Shown here: positions 23,574-36,057 of the stretch, piece after piece
How the letters are laid out: every line of letters starts with the position of its first letter
Numbering within the stretch: the stretch's first letter is position 1
From: Rhyacophila brunnea
Lineage: Eukaryota > Arthropoda > Insecta > Trichoptera > Rhyacophilidae
Assembly: GCA_022495005.1 (NCBI GenBank)
Contig: JAGYXB010001855.1
Span: forward strand, 124,001-188,000
Length of the DNA: 64,000 bases
Direction of reading: 5' to 3'
Position numbers and translations under genes: made by a program
Notes under the pieces: generated by a model
What the model was told of the DNA's origin: nothing
Databases searched by the model: none
What the model saw: only the letters and a program-made list of their open reading frames with translations

Positions 23574-23735
23574 GTACGATGCTCGACGGGCTTTGAACCC
23601 GTATAACCACTGGTATCGCGCCAACTGTACATTTACCAACTATGCTACGAGCATCCTATCTAATTGCGACAATTTAAACTAGTTGGTGATGCATGAAATG
23701 CTTATAAAACTGAGTTCAACTTCAAAGTTAATTGA
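23574..23735 (-). repeat. tRNA-related repeat, family E copy 4
   Basis: On the minus strand the 8-bp ends GATGCTCG…CGAGCATC pair perfectly, with D-loop AGTTGGTAA and a perfect T-arm ACGGG-TTCAAAG-CCCGT. The anticodon-like loop CGCGATA has G instead of T at position 33 and a weak stem. This is the most tRNA-shaped member of the family. The flank GCGACAATTTAAACTAGTTG is shared with copy 3. Confidence 0.6.
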
Positions 23736-26273
23736 CGTATTAAGTGGAGGTCCCTAACATCTTATCTAAAACAGATAAAATACACATGAATGCAGTTGAA
23801 AAATGATTTTGGCAGCGGGGATTTTCTTTGATGGAGATGACGCAATTGATGCGTCAGAAGATTCAAGAGGGGGCATCGAAACAGTTCAGACCTGTCATAT
23901 AATTATTAAATTATACTAAAATATTAAAAGATGCGTACTTTTCACAAATTAAGTAGATGTGCAATAATACACAAAGCGGCCTTTAACATAGATAGTATAA
24001 AAATAAACCACCAATATTATTTTGTGACATTAGTCATTACTATCTTCAATAATAATTATTTTTAATTAAAGGAAATGGATTGTGGTTTATATTTTATTTT
24101 TTCATTGCGGGCAGCGTAAAAATCAGTTAGTTCGTTGGACCTCCACGTCTCTAAACCGGCCGATGAATAAGGATCATTATTGGAAACCTTCAAGTAGTAT
24201 CATAATTGTTGTACTATTCTATAGTGGCTACGATGTCGCGTCAAATGATTACCAAGTGCATTAAATGAACAATGAGTGAGTATATCAGAGGTTTGATCTA
24301 TTCCGCAAATTATATATCCACGTTAATATTGATATATTGAATTGTCATATTATCAATGAATATTAAATCCGTGATTTATGTCAAAAAAACCGTAGAAATT
24401 TCCTGTACAAGTGTTTTTATAATCGAAGATGAAAAAGGTTGATTTTCAAAATATATCAAAATCAAATAGTGTTATATCCTACTAAGTATGAAGACTTATT
24501 TTTATAGTACTCAAATTCTCGTCGTCTACAAGAGCGATCTACGCGCTGTTGAGATGTGGCCCTTCCGCCCTTGTCATAATATGCTCCTATACTGGAGCGT
24601 GACAAGGTGAATTACCTAAGTGAAATGCAAAACTTGTCAATAAATAGTAAGCACAACAACAAATTTACGTAATATTACATTTCCATAAAAACAATTTTAT
24701 GAGTTATCATCCGCCACAATGATTGAATATTATGCTAGGAGAAGACGAAGAAAGCCGCTTCTTATTCAGGTAATATTTCAGAGTGATTACGACCCTCAGT
24801 TACCAGGATAACAACGAAGAAGAGGAAGAATTGATTTATTTACATATTATTATATAAACAATTCGATTTTTCGTAGTCAGGGTGTCACTGTGTTTGACAC
24901 ATTTATTTCAGTTCGGTTTATATAAATATGGGTATAGTATTTAAATACATAATTTTCTATTTAAGAAGCGTCATTTTTAGATACAGAGATAATAACATGG
25001 AACACTGGGAAGTGGTTAGCCATACTGAACAGTTGATTCACTTATCACGATAGCCTTGCTTTACAATCATTTTGTAATTGTATGCAATGAATAATTGTAT
25101 TACATTGTACGGTATTTAAAGATTGGAGGATGTAATATTGTATTGAAAAGAATACTTACCATATAGTGAATAAAGATGAGTTGTTAATTAGATTTAAAAG
25201 AAAAATATTGAATCATATCATTCAGGTCATTCATCCCAAATCAAGTATTAGACACAACCAAATCGAAAAATTAGACATCTAAACACGTAGAGCTTTTGCG
25301 TACCTATCGATGTTTTAAAGCACAAAAAATGCGCAATGTAAAAATCGAGCTTTTGCTTAACGTTAATTTAACGTTTACATGAGTGACAAAATGAATACAT
25401 ACCGTCACCTCAATACTACAACTAGATCGTTAACTCGATTTTCATTGTTTTTAAGTTAGCTACTGAATCTAAAGATGCAGGTACCTATGATTCTACATTT
25501 CCTTCTCTACAAAATGATAAAAATAGGTAAGTCAGAAATTAATGTTAATTAATTTTGTGTTTGAAAATATTCGTAACTTAAAAACCATAAATGCATTAAA
25601 TAAATAAAATAATATATCTTTAATATTTTTTCATACAATTGAACATTATTTAAGCATAATTTTCTATTTTCTATTTTAATTTTAAATACTAATTTTAGCC
25701 TAGCTAGATTTATGATAATCAAGTCAAGTTTAAATTTCATTTTCCCAACAATGACTAAATCAGAGTTATCTAGTTGTAATAGGTATTAATGTGACGACAC
25801 ATAAAGCAACAATTCTCAGATTTGAAATTCAGATTACTCACGGCCTTCACAAACTTACAACATTTGAACACACTAAAAAGATCCACTAAATATCTAGAGT
25901 CTAGACGAAACTACATTATTAACCAAAAATATTGACTGAAATGGACATAAGTACTAAGCATGTGATTTTAATCAGTGACGAGCAACGCGCTGTTCGAGAG
26001 CCGCATGGCGATTAAATGATTTTCTACGGCTACTTTAATAGCTTGACGAAGAACGAATAAGATTCTAGTGTTTAGTATCAAAAAAAAAAATCATATTGTG
26101 CCATTTTAGTAAATCTTTTTGGACTAGAAATATTATAGTTTCTATATTCAGTACTTAAGACTTATGCATACAATATATTCTATATTAGCGTAACGAATGA
26201 ATTAATTCAAAGATGTGAAGTGTTCAAACTTCTACAGGATACTGTAATGCAAAGAAGAAAATTTTGGTCTTAC
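23736..26273. other. AT-rich stretch downstream of the secretory exon, likely intron
   Basis: Minus-strand sequence following the donor at 26273. A short ORF-plus-donor look-alike on the plus strand (ATG at 24719, CAG|GTAATA at 24766) was noted but has no support. No second coding exon was recognised. Confidence 0.4.
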
Positions 26274-26358
26274 CGAACTTGGGTCTTCTCTGCGCTGATG
26301 CCTGCTGAAGGAGGACGATGAGGCAGCAGACCAGCACTGCTTTGCCAAGTGACGCCAT
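26274..26358 (-). CDS. First coding exon of a secreted protein (signal peptide exon)
   Basis: The ATG at 26358 opens 28 codons plus one base: MASLGKA, a hydrophobic core VLVCCLIVLL, QQ, then ASA|Q at the predicted cleavage site, followed by basic RRPKF. The exon ends TTCG|GTAAGA, a good 5' splice donor (intron phase 1). Codon use is GC-rich compared with its surroundings, and a patch like GTGCTGGTCTGCTGCCTC stands out from the AT-rich flanks. The family cannot be named from this exon: the mature part visible is only QRRPKF. Candidates include peptide hormones, cuticle proteins and secreted enzymes. The remaining exons were not found at lower coordinates in this window. Confidence 0.8.
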
Positions 26359-26469
26359 TTTGCGATCGATCGCTCCACTCCAACTAAATTTATCTGTCTC
26401 TCACTATGGTTAATTTGTTTTTTGTTTTTGTTTTTGTTTCAAACTTTTAATTTCATTTGGTCACAACGC
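26359..26469 (-). promoter_or_regulatory. 5' untranslated region with possible splice acceptor
   Basis: On the minus strand GTTTTTTCCTCTGACAG at about 26486-26470 resembles a 3' splice acceptor, which would make 26469-26274 an internal exon with a non-coding exon further upstream. Between it and the ATG lie a (GTTTTT)n-like tract (plus strand 26415-26440) and GCGATCGATCGCAAA just before the ATG. Alternatively transcription starts in this interval; no TATA box was seen. Confidence 0.4.
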
Positions 26470-26974
26470 CTGTCAGAGGAAAAAACGATTTAGTTTTAAA
26501 CGTTTAATTTGATTTTACATAATGTAATAATTATTTAAATATATATTTTTTTTTTTTAAAACGGTAGTATTAAAATAAGTACATTTAGAATATCCGATCA
26601 TTAAAATTTACCGAGTAATTTAATATCATTATTAAGCAATCAACTCGATTTTGGTAAATAAAAAGTTTGACTCTTCGTTCATTTAAAAAAATGAGAGACG
26701 TCACCATCAAATTTAATATAATCGGAGTACCTAATTAATTATGGTGTCACATTGAGTTTGAGGCAGAGAGCCAAATAAGTTTGGGAATCTAACATATAAA
26801 AATCGAATATATCAGTTGGCTAGGTCATATAACATCCAATCCCCTAAGACCATGCACACCAATGTCTCCAATAGACTGAAAGGAAATTTGGGTCTGGAAA
26901 CTGTAAGACTAGAGATCAACAACGCCTGCAGCCGTGGGTGCCAGTGAGCCTTCGCCAACCCTAATCGATAAATA

Positions 26975-27165
26975 GCGGCTCTCGTTGTGCAGTGCGCAAG
27001 GCGCTGGCCTTCCATCACGGAATTCTGGGTTCGATTCCCAGTGAGATCAAAATATATTTACATACCTAATCTATTATGTAAATTCCTCAAGCCTGGGAGT
27101 TTTACCACTATTATTGGGCTTTACGTCCTGTTGTGGTGTTTAATAAAGAAACAACAAAAAAATAT
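26975..27165 (+). mobile_element. tRNA-derived SINE, second type
   Basis: A-box-like TGCAGTGCGCAAGGCG, a CTTCCAT loop resembling tRNA-Gly(TCC), and a perfect T-arm CTGGG-TTCGATT-CCCAG are followed by a unique body (GCCTGGGAGTTTTACCACTA) and an A-rich tail AAACAACAAAAAAATATG. Target duplications were not resolved. Confidence 0.65.
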
Positions 27166-27424
27166 GACAGACGAGGTAAGACAAGAAGCTTAGACCTGAA
27201 GAATACTAGATTTCTAGTAAACTTTATGAGATCTGATAAACCATTCTATTTTTTTATACTTTTCTCATACATTTTTGTCACATATTAAAATAAAAAATTC
27301 GCCTGTGCTGTGATTTTATTCAGTGATTTAAATTGTTCAAAGTTTTGAAAATTTTGCTTTGCAATACTGTATATTTTTAAGTTTTCATTTTTCGATTCCT
27401 CTTCCCTCTGGCACATTGGAGATT

Positions 27425-27475
27425 TTGAAATGTTGTATTGCGCCCTTCGTGTAGAAAATATTGCCGATCACTGCT
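27425..27475. mobile_element. Solo hAT right end
   Basis: GCGCCCTTCGTGTAGAAAAT then TTGCCGATCACTG resembles the right terminus of the hAT at 21144-21851 (GCCCTTCGTGGCAACAAGG…CCGACCCCTG). No left partner was found. Confidence 0.5.
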
Positions 27476-28496
27476 CTGAACTATGGTAGTTTTAATGCAC
27501 ATATCATAGGGTGAAACCATTGGTCAAGCCGACGTTTCTCACCAATAAACCAAAAGTAAAAAAGACGGTGAGGAGAGTTTGACTTATGTAGTTAGACTGT
27601 ATAAAAAATACACAGCATTTTCTAGGATAAGTTAATGTATTGAGACTTGTCTTAAATACTGTCAAGATTCGTTTTGGATGTTGTGTCGATGGCAATAAAC
27701 GATTGCACACTAGTATCCGATCACCTATCACTCTGTTAAAAACATAAACAGATGAGAAAAATTTATGCTAATTGATTCCGCCATTTTTCATAATAATATG
27801 TGTATATCTCATATGTGTATAACTCATATAAGAGATATAAGCAAGAAAAATATATTAAGCTTCTCGTTTACGTTTTAATTACTACAAAATAAGATACAAG
27901 GTTAAATTCCAAACAAGTATGCAAAAGAATATTTCAATGTGAAATAATATCAATTTCTATTTTAACATAGACCATCAACTAATCGGTAAAGCTCTCTTAT
28001 TTAAAACAATTTCAAGTACAGATTAATAATTGTTTAATAATATTGGTTTTGTATAGCATTTATGATGGAATTTATATACTAATAATAAAATAGAAATTAA
28101 TACATAAATATTGTTGCAGTATTTGTAGAGGCCATATGGGAATTATGATTTTCATTTCAGTTTATTTAGTAACGTAATTAGACGATGATTAAAAATTGCA
28201 GTTCGCCAAATTGATTTATGAGTATCACTGATTACGGATAACTAATTTACAAATATGTTTTAATCGAATGCCGAATCGCGCATACCAGCTAAAATTAATA
28301 TTACGCAACGCAATGATATTGTATTAATTCAAAATATTGTTAGGTTTAGTATAAAATATAATATTATAAAATCCATTATTTTTTTTAATAAAAACAAGCA
28401 CTAAAATGTTGCTATAATTTCGTACTAACAAATCCTATTTATTAATTGCACTGAATTTACAATAAATTATAACATCGACATTAAAGTTGTCAAAAG
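27476..28496. other. AT-rich gene-free stretch
   Basis: Nothing supported. Confidence 0.45.
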
Positions 28497-28835
28497 AGGA
28501 GATGTCACGGAGAGTTGAAGTCTGTATAGAAGTATTATCAAAATTCCATGAACCGATAGGATGCAAAATAAACATGCTACCGTTAAATGAATGGGAAAGG
28601 AAGTTCTGCGTACCACTAAGACCTCAGTCAAATTATGAGAGAATAAAATACGTAAGATAGAATTTTGCAGCTCATTTTCAAAGGAATTTAATAAGCAGAT
28701 GAAGAATAATTTACATTTCTTGGTACCTCTGTGAATGTTACGAATGCAACTCCGAGCTGTTTCGGTTAGCAGACGACAAAAAGAATATCTCCCTGACGGT
28801 GGCTGACTTTCGATGGACATAAGAAGAAGACAGTC
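28497..28835 (+). pseudogene. Non-LTR retrotransposon fragment, heavily degraded
   Basis: It begins GAGATGTCACGGAGAGTTGA, as the RT-like fragments at 50030 and 54990 do, keeps AATGGGAAAGGAAGTTCTGC, and ends with ELFRLADDK-like coding and GACTTTCGATGGACATAAG. Much of the middle is missing or diverged. The 124-codon ORF on the opposite strand is only its antisense. Confidence 0.7.
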
Positions 28836-29400
28836 GCACAAAGTTTCCTTTTTAACTCGATAACTAACTATAGGAAGAGTAGGTAGCTGATTTCAGTTGC
28901 GGATTTCATGTTAAGTTTCAACAGCTCTTTGTCAACATTCAATATTTCCCCCGAACAATAAATCCGCTCTCCCATAATCTACGAATGTATATGAAAACTT
29001 TTCAATAACAAGCAGAAATTGCAAAGCAAATATTTTTTTGAACGAAATAAACTGTCATCCAAAAAGTTGATCCAACTTCCAACGCTTTAATTAGCACTGT
29101 TCAAATAAAACCAAAAATAAATTTTCAATACAAGAGTGAATATTTCGTTTTTAAATATTTCAGATTGTGCCCACTGAAGTTTGTTGTGTTTGACTTCTTT
29201 AATTAGTTATTAATAAGGTATAACGGTGTTAGTAAGTTATCTTGCGAATTAATAAGTAAGTTTTCTATTAAATTATTTTTTTTTCACCTCGGTAATAATA
29301 TATAAGAATATTATAACTTATAACAATATAACATTCTTAAGTAGTGCGTTTTATTCAGTCCGAAGATATGCAAGGACGTCAAAACAAAAGTGTAAGTATA
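28836..29400. other. AT-rich gene-free stretch
   Basis: Nothing supported. Confidence 0.45.
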
Positions 29401-29405
29401 TAATT

Positions 29406-29710
29406 CCTGCACATCTATCTGCTATCGGTCACTATCGGCGGCAATCGAGGGTAGTTTTTCATATTTTTGTATTGAAGTATTATAATTTTTACAATAAGTT
29501 AGTTGCAATTGTTACAATAAGTGCTATGTTTTAACAACACTTCTCTTGGCGTTGCTAAATTTTAGAGCGAGATAGTCAATTTTGACTATTTAGACGGTTA
29601 ACTTATTGTAACAGTTATAGCACCTCAATACAAACATATCATAAACTACTCTTGATAACCGCCGATAGCGTCCAATAACAGTATTGTGTATAGAATAGAA
29701 GTGCAGATGT
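29406..29710. repeat. Long foldback element, ~305 bp
   Basis: Left arm CACTATCGGCGGCAATCGAG then GGGTAGTTTTTCATATTTTT, and the inverse of the right arm gives CGCTATCGGCGGTTATCAAG, AGAGTAGTTTATGATATG. Both sides continue through TTTGTATTGA and TTACAATAAGTTA. The arms are about 120 bp around an AT-rich centre with TAGTCAATTTTGACTA. Non-coding. Confidence 0.82.
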
Positions 29711-29967
29711 TGTTATCATTACTACATAATGTGTATACATTTTATTAAAAAAATACTAGTGTCATTATTGACAGAATCTGAAAACAACCCAGATGTGGAG
29801 TTACAATATATTTGCATGGACAGTACCTACTTGAATCGGAAGTTTAATTTGTAAAGTTTTCACCAGTTTCTGATGCATTGTTTGGGTTTATATTATCTAA
29901 TATCCAAAAGAGGTAAATAAGAACGGCTCAATGTATAAGTTTAGTAATATCAGCCGCGGTTTAATGG

Positions 29968-30363
29968 TTACACGTAAATTTTACGTAAAATATTTCACCG
30001 TGGCACAGTTCGCCGTGAGCTTTTGTATACGGTCTCCAATTTTAATAGATTCAATATTATGAACATTAATTCAATTTATTTTCATAGGTGATTTTGAAAA
30101 AATTCATGAATTAAATAATGAAAACCTAATCTACCCAACAAATAATCCAGTATATCGGCTATTTTCAATATTTGTTTGCTGCTATCTTCCTGTAAAGTGT
30201 AAACCGACAAGAAGTGTGTTTTATTTAGACATGAATTGTATGTCAGTACTATACGACCCACAGAGGTTGTACGGTCTTTAATATACAGCCATGTATTTTC
30301 GATACAAAATTTCACGGTGAAGTGTGATATGGAGAAATGCATACGTACATGTTTCAGGACACG
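29968..30363 (-). repeat. TTAGG-R dispersed repeat, copy 5
   Basis: Reverse orientation, near full length: TTTCACCGTGGCACAGTTCG, GGTCTCCAATTTTAATAG, AAAACCTAATCTACCCAAC (decayed core), and CATACGTACATGTTTCAGG ACACG. The telomere-like core has mutated to CTAATCTACCCAAC. Confidence 0.85.
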
Positions 30364-30802
30364 TGGTTGAATAGCATCGAAATAGTAAATTTCAATAATT
30401 AATACGGCATTAAGGAAAACATAATATTATGTATTGCTACCAAACTTTTCTAAGTAGGTAGGTATCTACTTACTTATTTGGTAAATCCATTTATTATTTT
30501 AACCGAAATTTATGTAAACTGCATTATACTACACAGAGTTGAGATTAAAAACATATTTTGATTATTTTACATAATATGGGTAAGTAAGAAGTACATACAA
30601 TTTTATCAGTTGTATATTTACCATGAGAGGACAAACCCGAATAGCTAGCTGACTCCTATAGAATATTATAAAATAATTATCAAAGATAATTAAAATTCAT
30701 TACTTAGTACTCGTAATCGATTGTATTATTTAAAAAAAAGTAAGTATATTATTGTCGATATGTATTGATACATCATTATGAAATAATAATGAAGTAACAA
30801 GT

Positions 30803-30806
<4 letters not shown>

Positions 30807-30838
<32 letters not shown>
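30807..30838. repeat. (TA)n microsatellite
   Basis: About sixteen uninterrupted AT dinucleotides. Confidence 0.95.
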
Positions 30839-30839
<1 letters not shown>

Positions 30840-33224
30840 TACATTCGGTTACATTAAGACAGCGGACGCGCCTAGGCTTGTTAAAGCGAAGCCGTCGTTA
30901 ACTACAGAGCAATTCCTGATTGCTTAACATCCTGAACTTTTCATCATCATTTAGCCCAAAACAAAAGTGAAACCGTGAGAGAGACATTCCGACCGTCCGT
31001 TTACCAGAGCGTGAGTGCGTGATCACCGAACCCTCTCAACCTAAAAAGTCAGTGTCTGGTACCCTGTTAAACCCCCCTCCCCTAGATTCGTAATCCACCA
31101 ACCAGTACCTTCAAATTACAGTCCAATTGAAAAGCGCAATCAGTTAGTTTTTCTGGAGGGAAATGTTACGGATCTCATCGAAATTTAAACATGATATAGG
31201 TACACATCTTGCGCTGTACTCTCATTCTTTGGTAATATAGCTCACACGGAGGATCCTAAAAAATCTCGTGTATTTAGTGAAATTGATAGGGTAGATGTGA
31301 CGAGAAAGAGGTCCATCCAGATGAACAGATCAAAAATGATAAGTACCAACGATACTGTCATGCTATGTAAACCGCAGACAATTGAAAGTTTAGTCATGAG
31401 GTTCCGGTCCAGATGAAGTATATTTTATTATCAGTAATAAATAATATGGACGCAATTCAATACTATTATTTACCAATAAATAATTAACTAATCAATCACT
31501 AATTATAATCAAATAATTTGTTTTTAGCTCATTTGAGAGTTGTGGCACATAAATTCTAATGGCTGATTAATTATTTGATTTCTCAAAACATGATATCATA
31601 ATATTCATAATCATTAATACATAATATATTTGTTTTGCAATAGTAAATACAATTATTATGAATCATGTATATATAATATAATTTGAAATTTTATTCATAT
31701 AGTTTTCTAAAAATAACTAATTTTGAGTCCTCTCCCATTATAGAATATAGTACAACTATTTCATTGTGAAAACTAATGGTTGAAGAAAAAAGTGTTCTTT
31801 ATAAAAAAATTAACTTTAAAGTAATGACTGATTTACCCTGAATATTTGACATGGCTTAGTAAATTACAATTTATTTCCAATAATTTATCAGTTTGATCTA
31901 AATCATTTTAGTATCGTATTATAGTTCAAGCGATATGAAATTTAGACTGATGGAACCAAAGAAAAGCGGTTCGAAAAATATTGAAGTTTATATTCATACT
32001 TCTCTTAAAATTCACTGCAATGTCTAGATTTGTGAGAATCTATATAGACGCTTTCAGCAAAAGGCGTTGGAAGTGTTGGCAATGATGACAAAAAATGATC
32101 AAAGAGTAAAAAATCTTACAAACACTACAATTACGAAATTGTGTTTTTTCCTCAAATTATGTTGATTCAGGGTCACCGTTTGATTTCAAGATTATGTTGA
32201 ATGAACCTCGTCTAGTCTCCGTCAACTTAGAGTAGGTAGTGGTAGTTGAAATATTATGTATTTGCCAAAACAGGACCGAATTCAGATAATTGAAAAGTGT
32301 AAGAAGTGATAAGCGATGAATATCATAAAGAAAATTTAATGTAGATATTAATTCTCTTTAAACTGAAAGCATGTATAATCATTGGCATAATAAATCAAAA
32401 ACATGCGTAGTAATTAATAGCAAAACAACACTGTATTATTTCATTTTATATAATGATGTATTTATAATTAATAAAATACGTCATTTTAAAGTTAGAGCAT
32501 TTAATAAAGTACCGACGTATTGGTAAACTAATTTATGGCCACTACATATTATTATACAAATAAGATATTATCCGTTTTCAGCTTAAGGCGTTTTGAGACA
32601 TTTTTTTGATAATTTACAATTTCAACTGTATTAATTAATAAATATGTATCTGAAAACATTTAAAAGAAAAATATTTTTTATTTGAAGTCAAAGATAAACT
32701 TACAATTGTAAAAAATGTAATAAAAAGTGAATTTGTCGCAGGACCCCATCTTATTATTACATATATTTTTATGGTCATACTTATTATTAAAATTTAGTTT
32801 ATTAAGTTTTCTAAGCTTAACCCAAGAGATTTTTGACTAATTCATAATTTTAATATTTTTTATATTTACTTTAAAAAACATCGATTTTTATAAAATATAA
32901 ATGTGTCATGAAATCCTTTTTAGACGGTTAAATTATTTTTTCCACGATAATTTTGGGGATTTTATGAATCGGAACGGCGCTCCGGTACGTTTCGAGCCCT
33001 GCTATAGCAACTACTATCAAATGCTGTGACACGAAATATTTAACATCAAATAATAACTCATAATTTTTACCAAGATATTTTTTAATAATATACAAGAATA
33101 ATTTGGTTGTTTTTGTATCATACTTATTCAAGTTTGTGTTTGTGTTTTATTTTTATTTTTTTATTTGTCTTCGAGCGAAAAATACTCTATTATACATTAC
33201 AGGGAACTACAGAATAAAAATGAA
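30839..33224. other. AT-rich stretch with an unassigned GC-richer patch
   Basis: Between about 30855 and 31260 the composition rises (AGCGGACGCGCCTAGGCTTG, CCCCCCTCCCCTAG) without a recognisable ORF, terminal repeat or RNA. The remainder is AT-rich and featureless. Confidence 0.4.
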
Positions 33225-33455
33225 CCACGAGTTGGAAGAGCTGACTGAACAACAAACAATCATACGATACTGTAAGTCCCAAAGAGCCCAGAGGCCGACC
33301 AAGAAGGAGATGGGCTGACGCCGTAGAAGAGGACTGGCTTCATATAGGAAGACCCGGTAACTGGAGAAGTGTGGCGAGAGACCGGAGTGAGTGGAGAGCG
33401 GTTGTGGATGAGGCCAAATCTCACCCCGGGATGTAGCGCCGTGGAAGAAGAAGAT
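33225..33455 (+). pseudogene. Non-LTR retrotransposon 3' end with internal deletion
   Basis: Coding for NHELEELTEQQTIIRYCKSQ, then a deletion relative to the sister copy at 36955 joins directly to RPTKKEMG / WADAVEEDW-like sequence in another frame, continuing NWRSVARDRSEWRAVV. About 85 bp (the WAGHVERMPE segment) is missing; short AGACCCAGAG-like homology at the join suggests slippage. It ends at GGGATGTAGCGCCGTGGAAG. Confidence 0.85.
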
Positions 33456-35155
33456 TCAAGTTTGCGGGAATAGCGAAGTGGGTGAAATTAATTTCAGTGA
33501 TAAGTATAAATTATGTCGCTGTTAAAAATGGGTTGAAAACGCCTTTGCTAGAGATTATCAATATATTATAATATATAGCTGACTTGACTGTTAAGAGAAA
33601 ATAGTTACTTGGATCGCGTTGACTATAAAGTGTAGTAATTTGGTATAAAATACACTAATAAGTTTGGTTGTATTAATATACCAATTTTAATGATTATCGA
33701 TGATTCTAAATAAGTCCTTGCTCCTCTCCTGTGCAGTTTATATTAGCCTAGGCATGGTTGCACAAGTATAATATGATATCTCTCTAGATTCCTGAATCTA
33801 GTCTACCTATCTCCTCTCCAAAGGCAAGATCAGTCGATTTTATTACAAAAATCCCGACGCCATTTTTTACAAACATAGGTATTTTAAAACCGGTCTCAAC
33901 GACTGCAAACATTGTTGAGCGCAAGACGCCTTTTTCCATTACAAATTGAGATGCCATTTACTCCATACAGTTATTTAAATTTATTGTTTCAAGAAAATAA
34001 TCGATAGGTAATAAATAAACATACTCCTTAAGCACAGTACATATTATTATAATCATATCATGTAACATGAATGACCAATAATTAGTTAGTAAATAATAAA
34101 ATGATTTATATGTGTACCTATATAATTAATGTTATATTCTACTTTCGTTATCTTAACCATAAATTATAATTAACTCTTCATTTAATGTTGTTTAATTTTA
34201 ATAATAATAAGTAGAATGAAATTAAATATAACATGAATGCTCTAAATCTAAATATTGTAAATAACTACAAGTAATCGATGTACTTTTTCAACCTAGTCCA
34301 CGACGCAAAGTAAAAATAAAAAATGTCACCAGTAAGGGGGCGTAAATTGTAAAACCTACCATTTGATATATAACAATTTATACACATAGTAGGTATTATG
34401 AATAAAATGCTTTTACATTTTCATACATATTTGAATGCTGTTTCATGTATAAATAGATATAAACTGGTCCTATTTTTTTTTATTTATGTCACTTGTATTC
34501 GATTTATTTTCAGCACCTCAATTATCGGCTCGAACTTTATTGCATAATATGTGAGGGCAGTCATGTAGTAGTTTAAGTGACAGTCATTGGAGTCGGATGC
34601 CAATTTAACTTTTAAAACTAACATTCACAAATCAGCTACTATTATCAAAAGTAATACAGGAAACTATCAGAGCAATAAAGGCGTACACGAGTAGGAAGCT
34701 GAATAAACATATTTTATAGGTGAGATTCATTTCTGATAAGTGGCCACACCGCTTATATATCTGGTTGTGATCTTGTATATTACAAGTATGCAATTTATTT
34801 ATTTGTTTTTGGTCAATTTATGGCAAGTTATTGATATAGCAATAAAAATACACTTCAAGCATAAACTGACGTGTGCTTGCCGAGTGGGCCATGCGCCGCA
34901 GGCGATATATTGGGCATTGTGACTGTGTGTAACTATGTATCAATCTACCATAAGCATTATTTGTAAAAGCGAAAGGTTAAGGCCAATAAGTTTTTCAGAT
35001 GAAACATTAATAAAAATAGAAAATTACATAAATAATTTAAAAAAAATCATGATAATTTATGTGTATTGTGTGCAAATTGTATTAAAGATTATTTTTATCC
35101 TTAAATAATAATTATAACCACATTTTCGGTCATATACTTACAGACGTCATGATTT
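33456..35155. other. AT-rich gene-free stretch
   Basis: Nothing supported beyond short ORFs with no recognisable homology. Confidence 0.45.
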
Positions 35156-35800
35156 GATGCGTGTTCGGAAGCTTGTACGTATGCAGTTCGCCGGATCACA
35201 CTTCACCGTGAAATGTTCTATCGGAAATATATGGCCGAATATTAAAGACTGTCCAACCTCTTTGAACACCCACGATGGTCACGCGGCTTAAGCGTTGGCC
35301 TATTGCGTCGTGGGTCCCAGTTTCGAATCCTGGATCTCACAAGTACAGATATTGTTTTTCAATTTGTTTATGAGTCAGAGTATGGACCTAATAGGTTGAG
35401 CAAGTGGCTGACATCCATTTCTCGTAAAAACAAAAATTATGTCAATAACCTTCACTCTGTGGAGGCCCAAATGATCCTATTAAGATCGAACATGGTCGAA
35501 AGTAAAAGAAACCTCTTTTGGTCGTATAGTATTGACATAAAATTCATATTCAGTCTAAATAAAACACGGTTCTTATCGGTTTACACTTTACAAGTAACCA
35601 GCACGCAAACGAATTTTGAAAATTGCCGATATACTGGATTATTAATTGTTAGGTTAGGTTAGGTTTTCAATCTTGTATTCATGAATTTAGCCAAAATCAG
35701 CTATGAAAATTGAATTAATGCCCATATTTTAATCTAATACTGGAGACCGCATTATACGGTCATCTCTTTCCAATAAGAAAGCTCACGGCGAACTATGCCA
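35156..35800 (+). repeat. TTAGG-R dispersed repeat, copy 6, split by a SINE
   Basis: The 5' half (GTTCGGAAGCTTGTACGTAT … GTCCAACCTCTTTG) resumes after a 245-bp SINE with CCTCTTTTGGTCGTATAG. The core is GTTAGGTTAGGTTAGGTTTT, and the 3' end holds CATTATACGGTCATCTC and GCTCACGGCGAAC. Confidence 0.9.
35265..35509 (+). mobile_element. tRNA-derived SINE, family D copy 2
   Basis: Head CCCACGATGGTCACGCGGCT with B box GTTTCGAATCC, body TGAGTCAGAGTATGGACCTA and AGGCCCAAATGATCCTATTA as in copy 1. Flanked by AACCTCTTT on both sides (35256-35264, 35510-35518). It is inserted inside a TTAGG-R repeat, so it postdates it. Confidence 0.92.
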
Positions 35801-36034
35801 CATACACCTTTTTAGCATAACCGATTTGACGCGTTACGATTTGAATTTTTTTAAGAAAAACAAGACTATTATTTTTTGTTGTAGCATTTTTTTCAATTTA
35901 TAACCTCTCTAAATAGTGGACCCGTTGATAATTAAATCACCCGGTTTTGATAGCATAACTATAAATAATTATAGTACAAAAACGTGGCACCCTGACGACA
36001 ACGATCGCATACAGTTTTGTGTCATATTAATTTT

Positions 36035-36057
36035 CAAATGAAATTCTATTTCATTTG
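36035..36057. repeat. Perfect small hairpin
   Basis: Ten paired bases each side of a 3-base loop: CAAATGAAAT-TCT-ATTTCATTTG. Confidence 0.9.

Noticed and set aside
24719..24768. Plus-strand mini-exon (ATG…CAG|GTAATA)
   Set aside because: Sixteen codons ending in a weak donor, with no signal peptide or homology; too little to support.
28467..28841. 124-codon minus-strand ORF
   Set aside because: Antisense of a decayed non-LTR retrotransposon fragment that is readable on the plus strand.
30855..31260. GC-richer patch as an LTR or gene
   Set aside because: No TG…CA ends, primer-binding site, polypurine tract or ORF; left unassigned.
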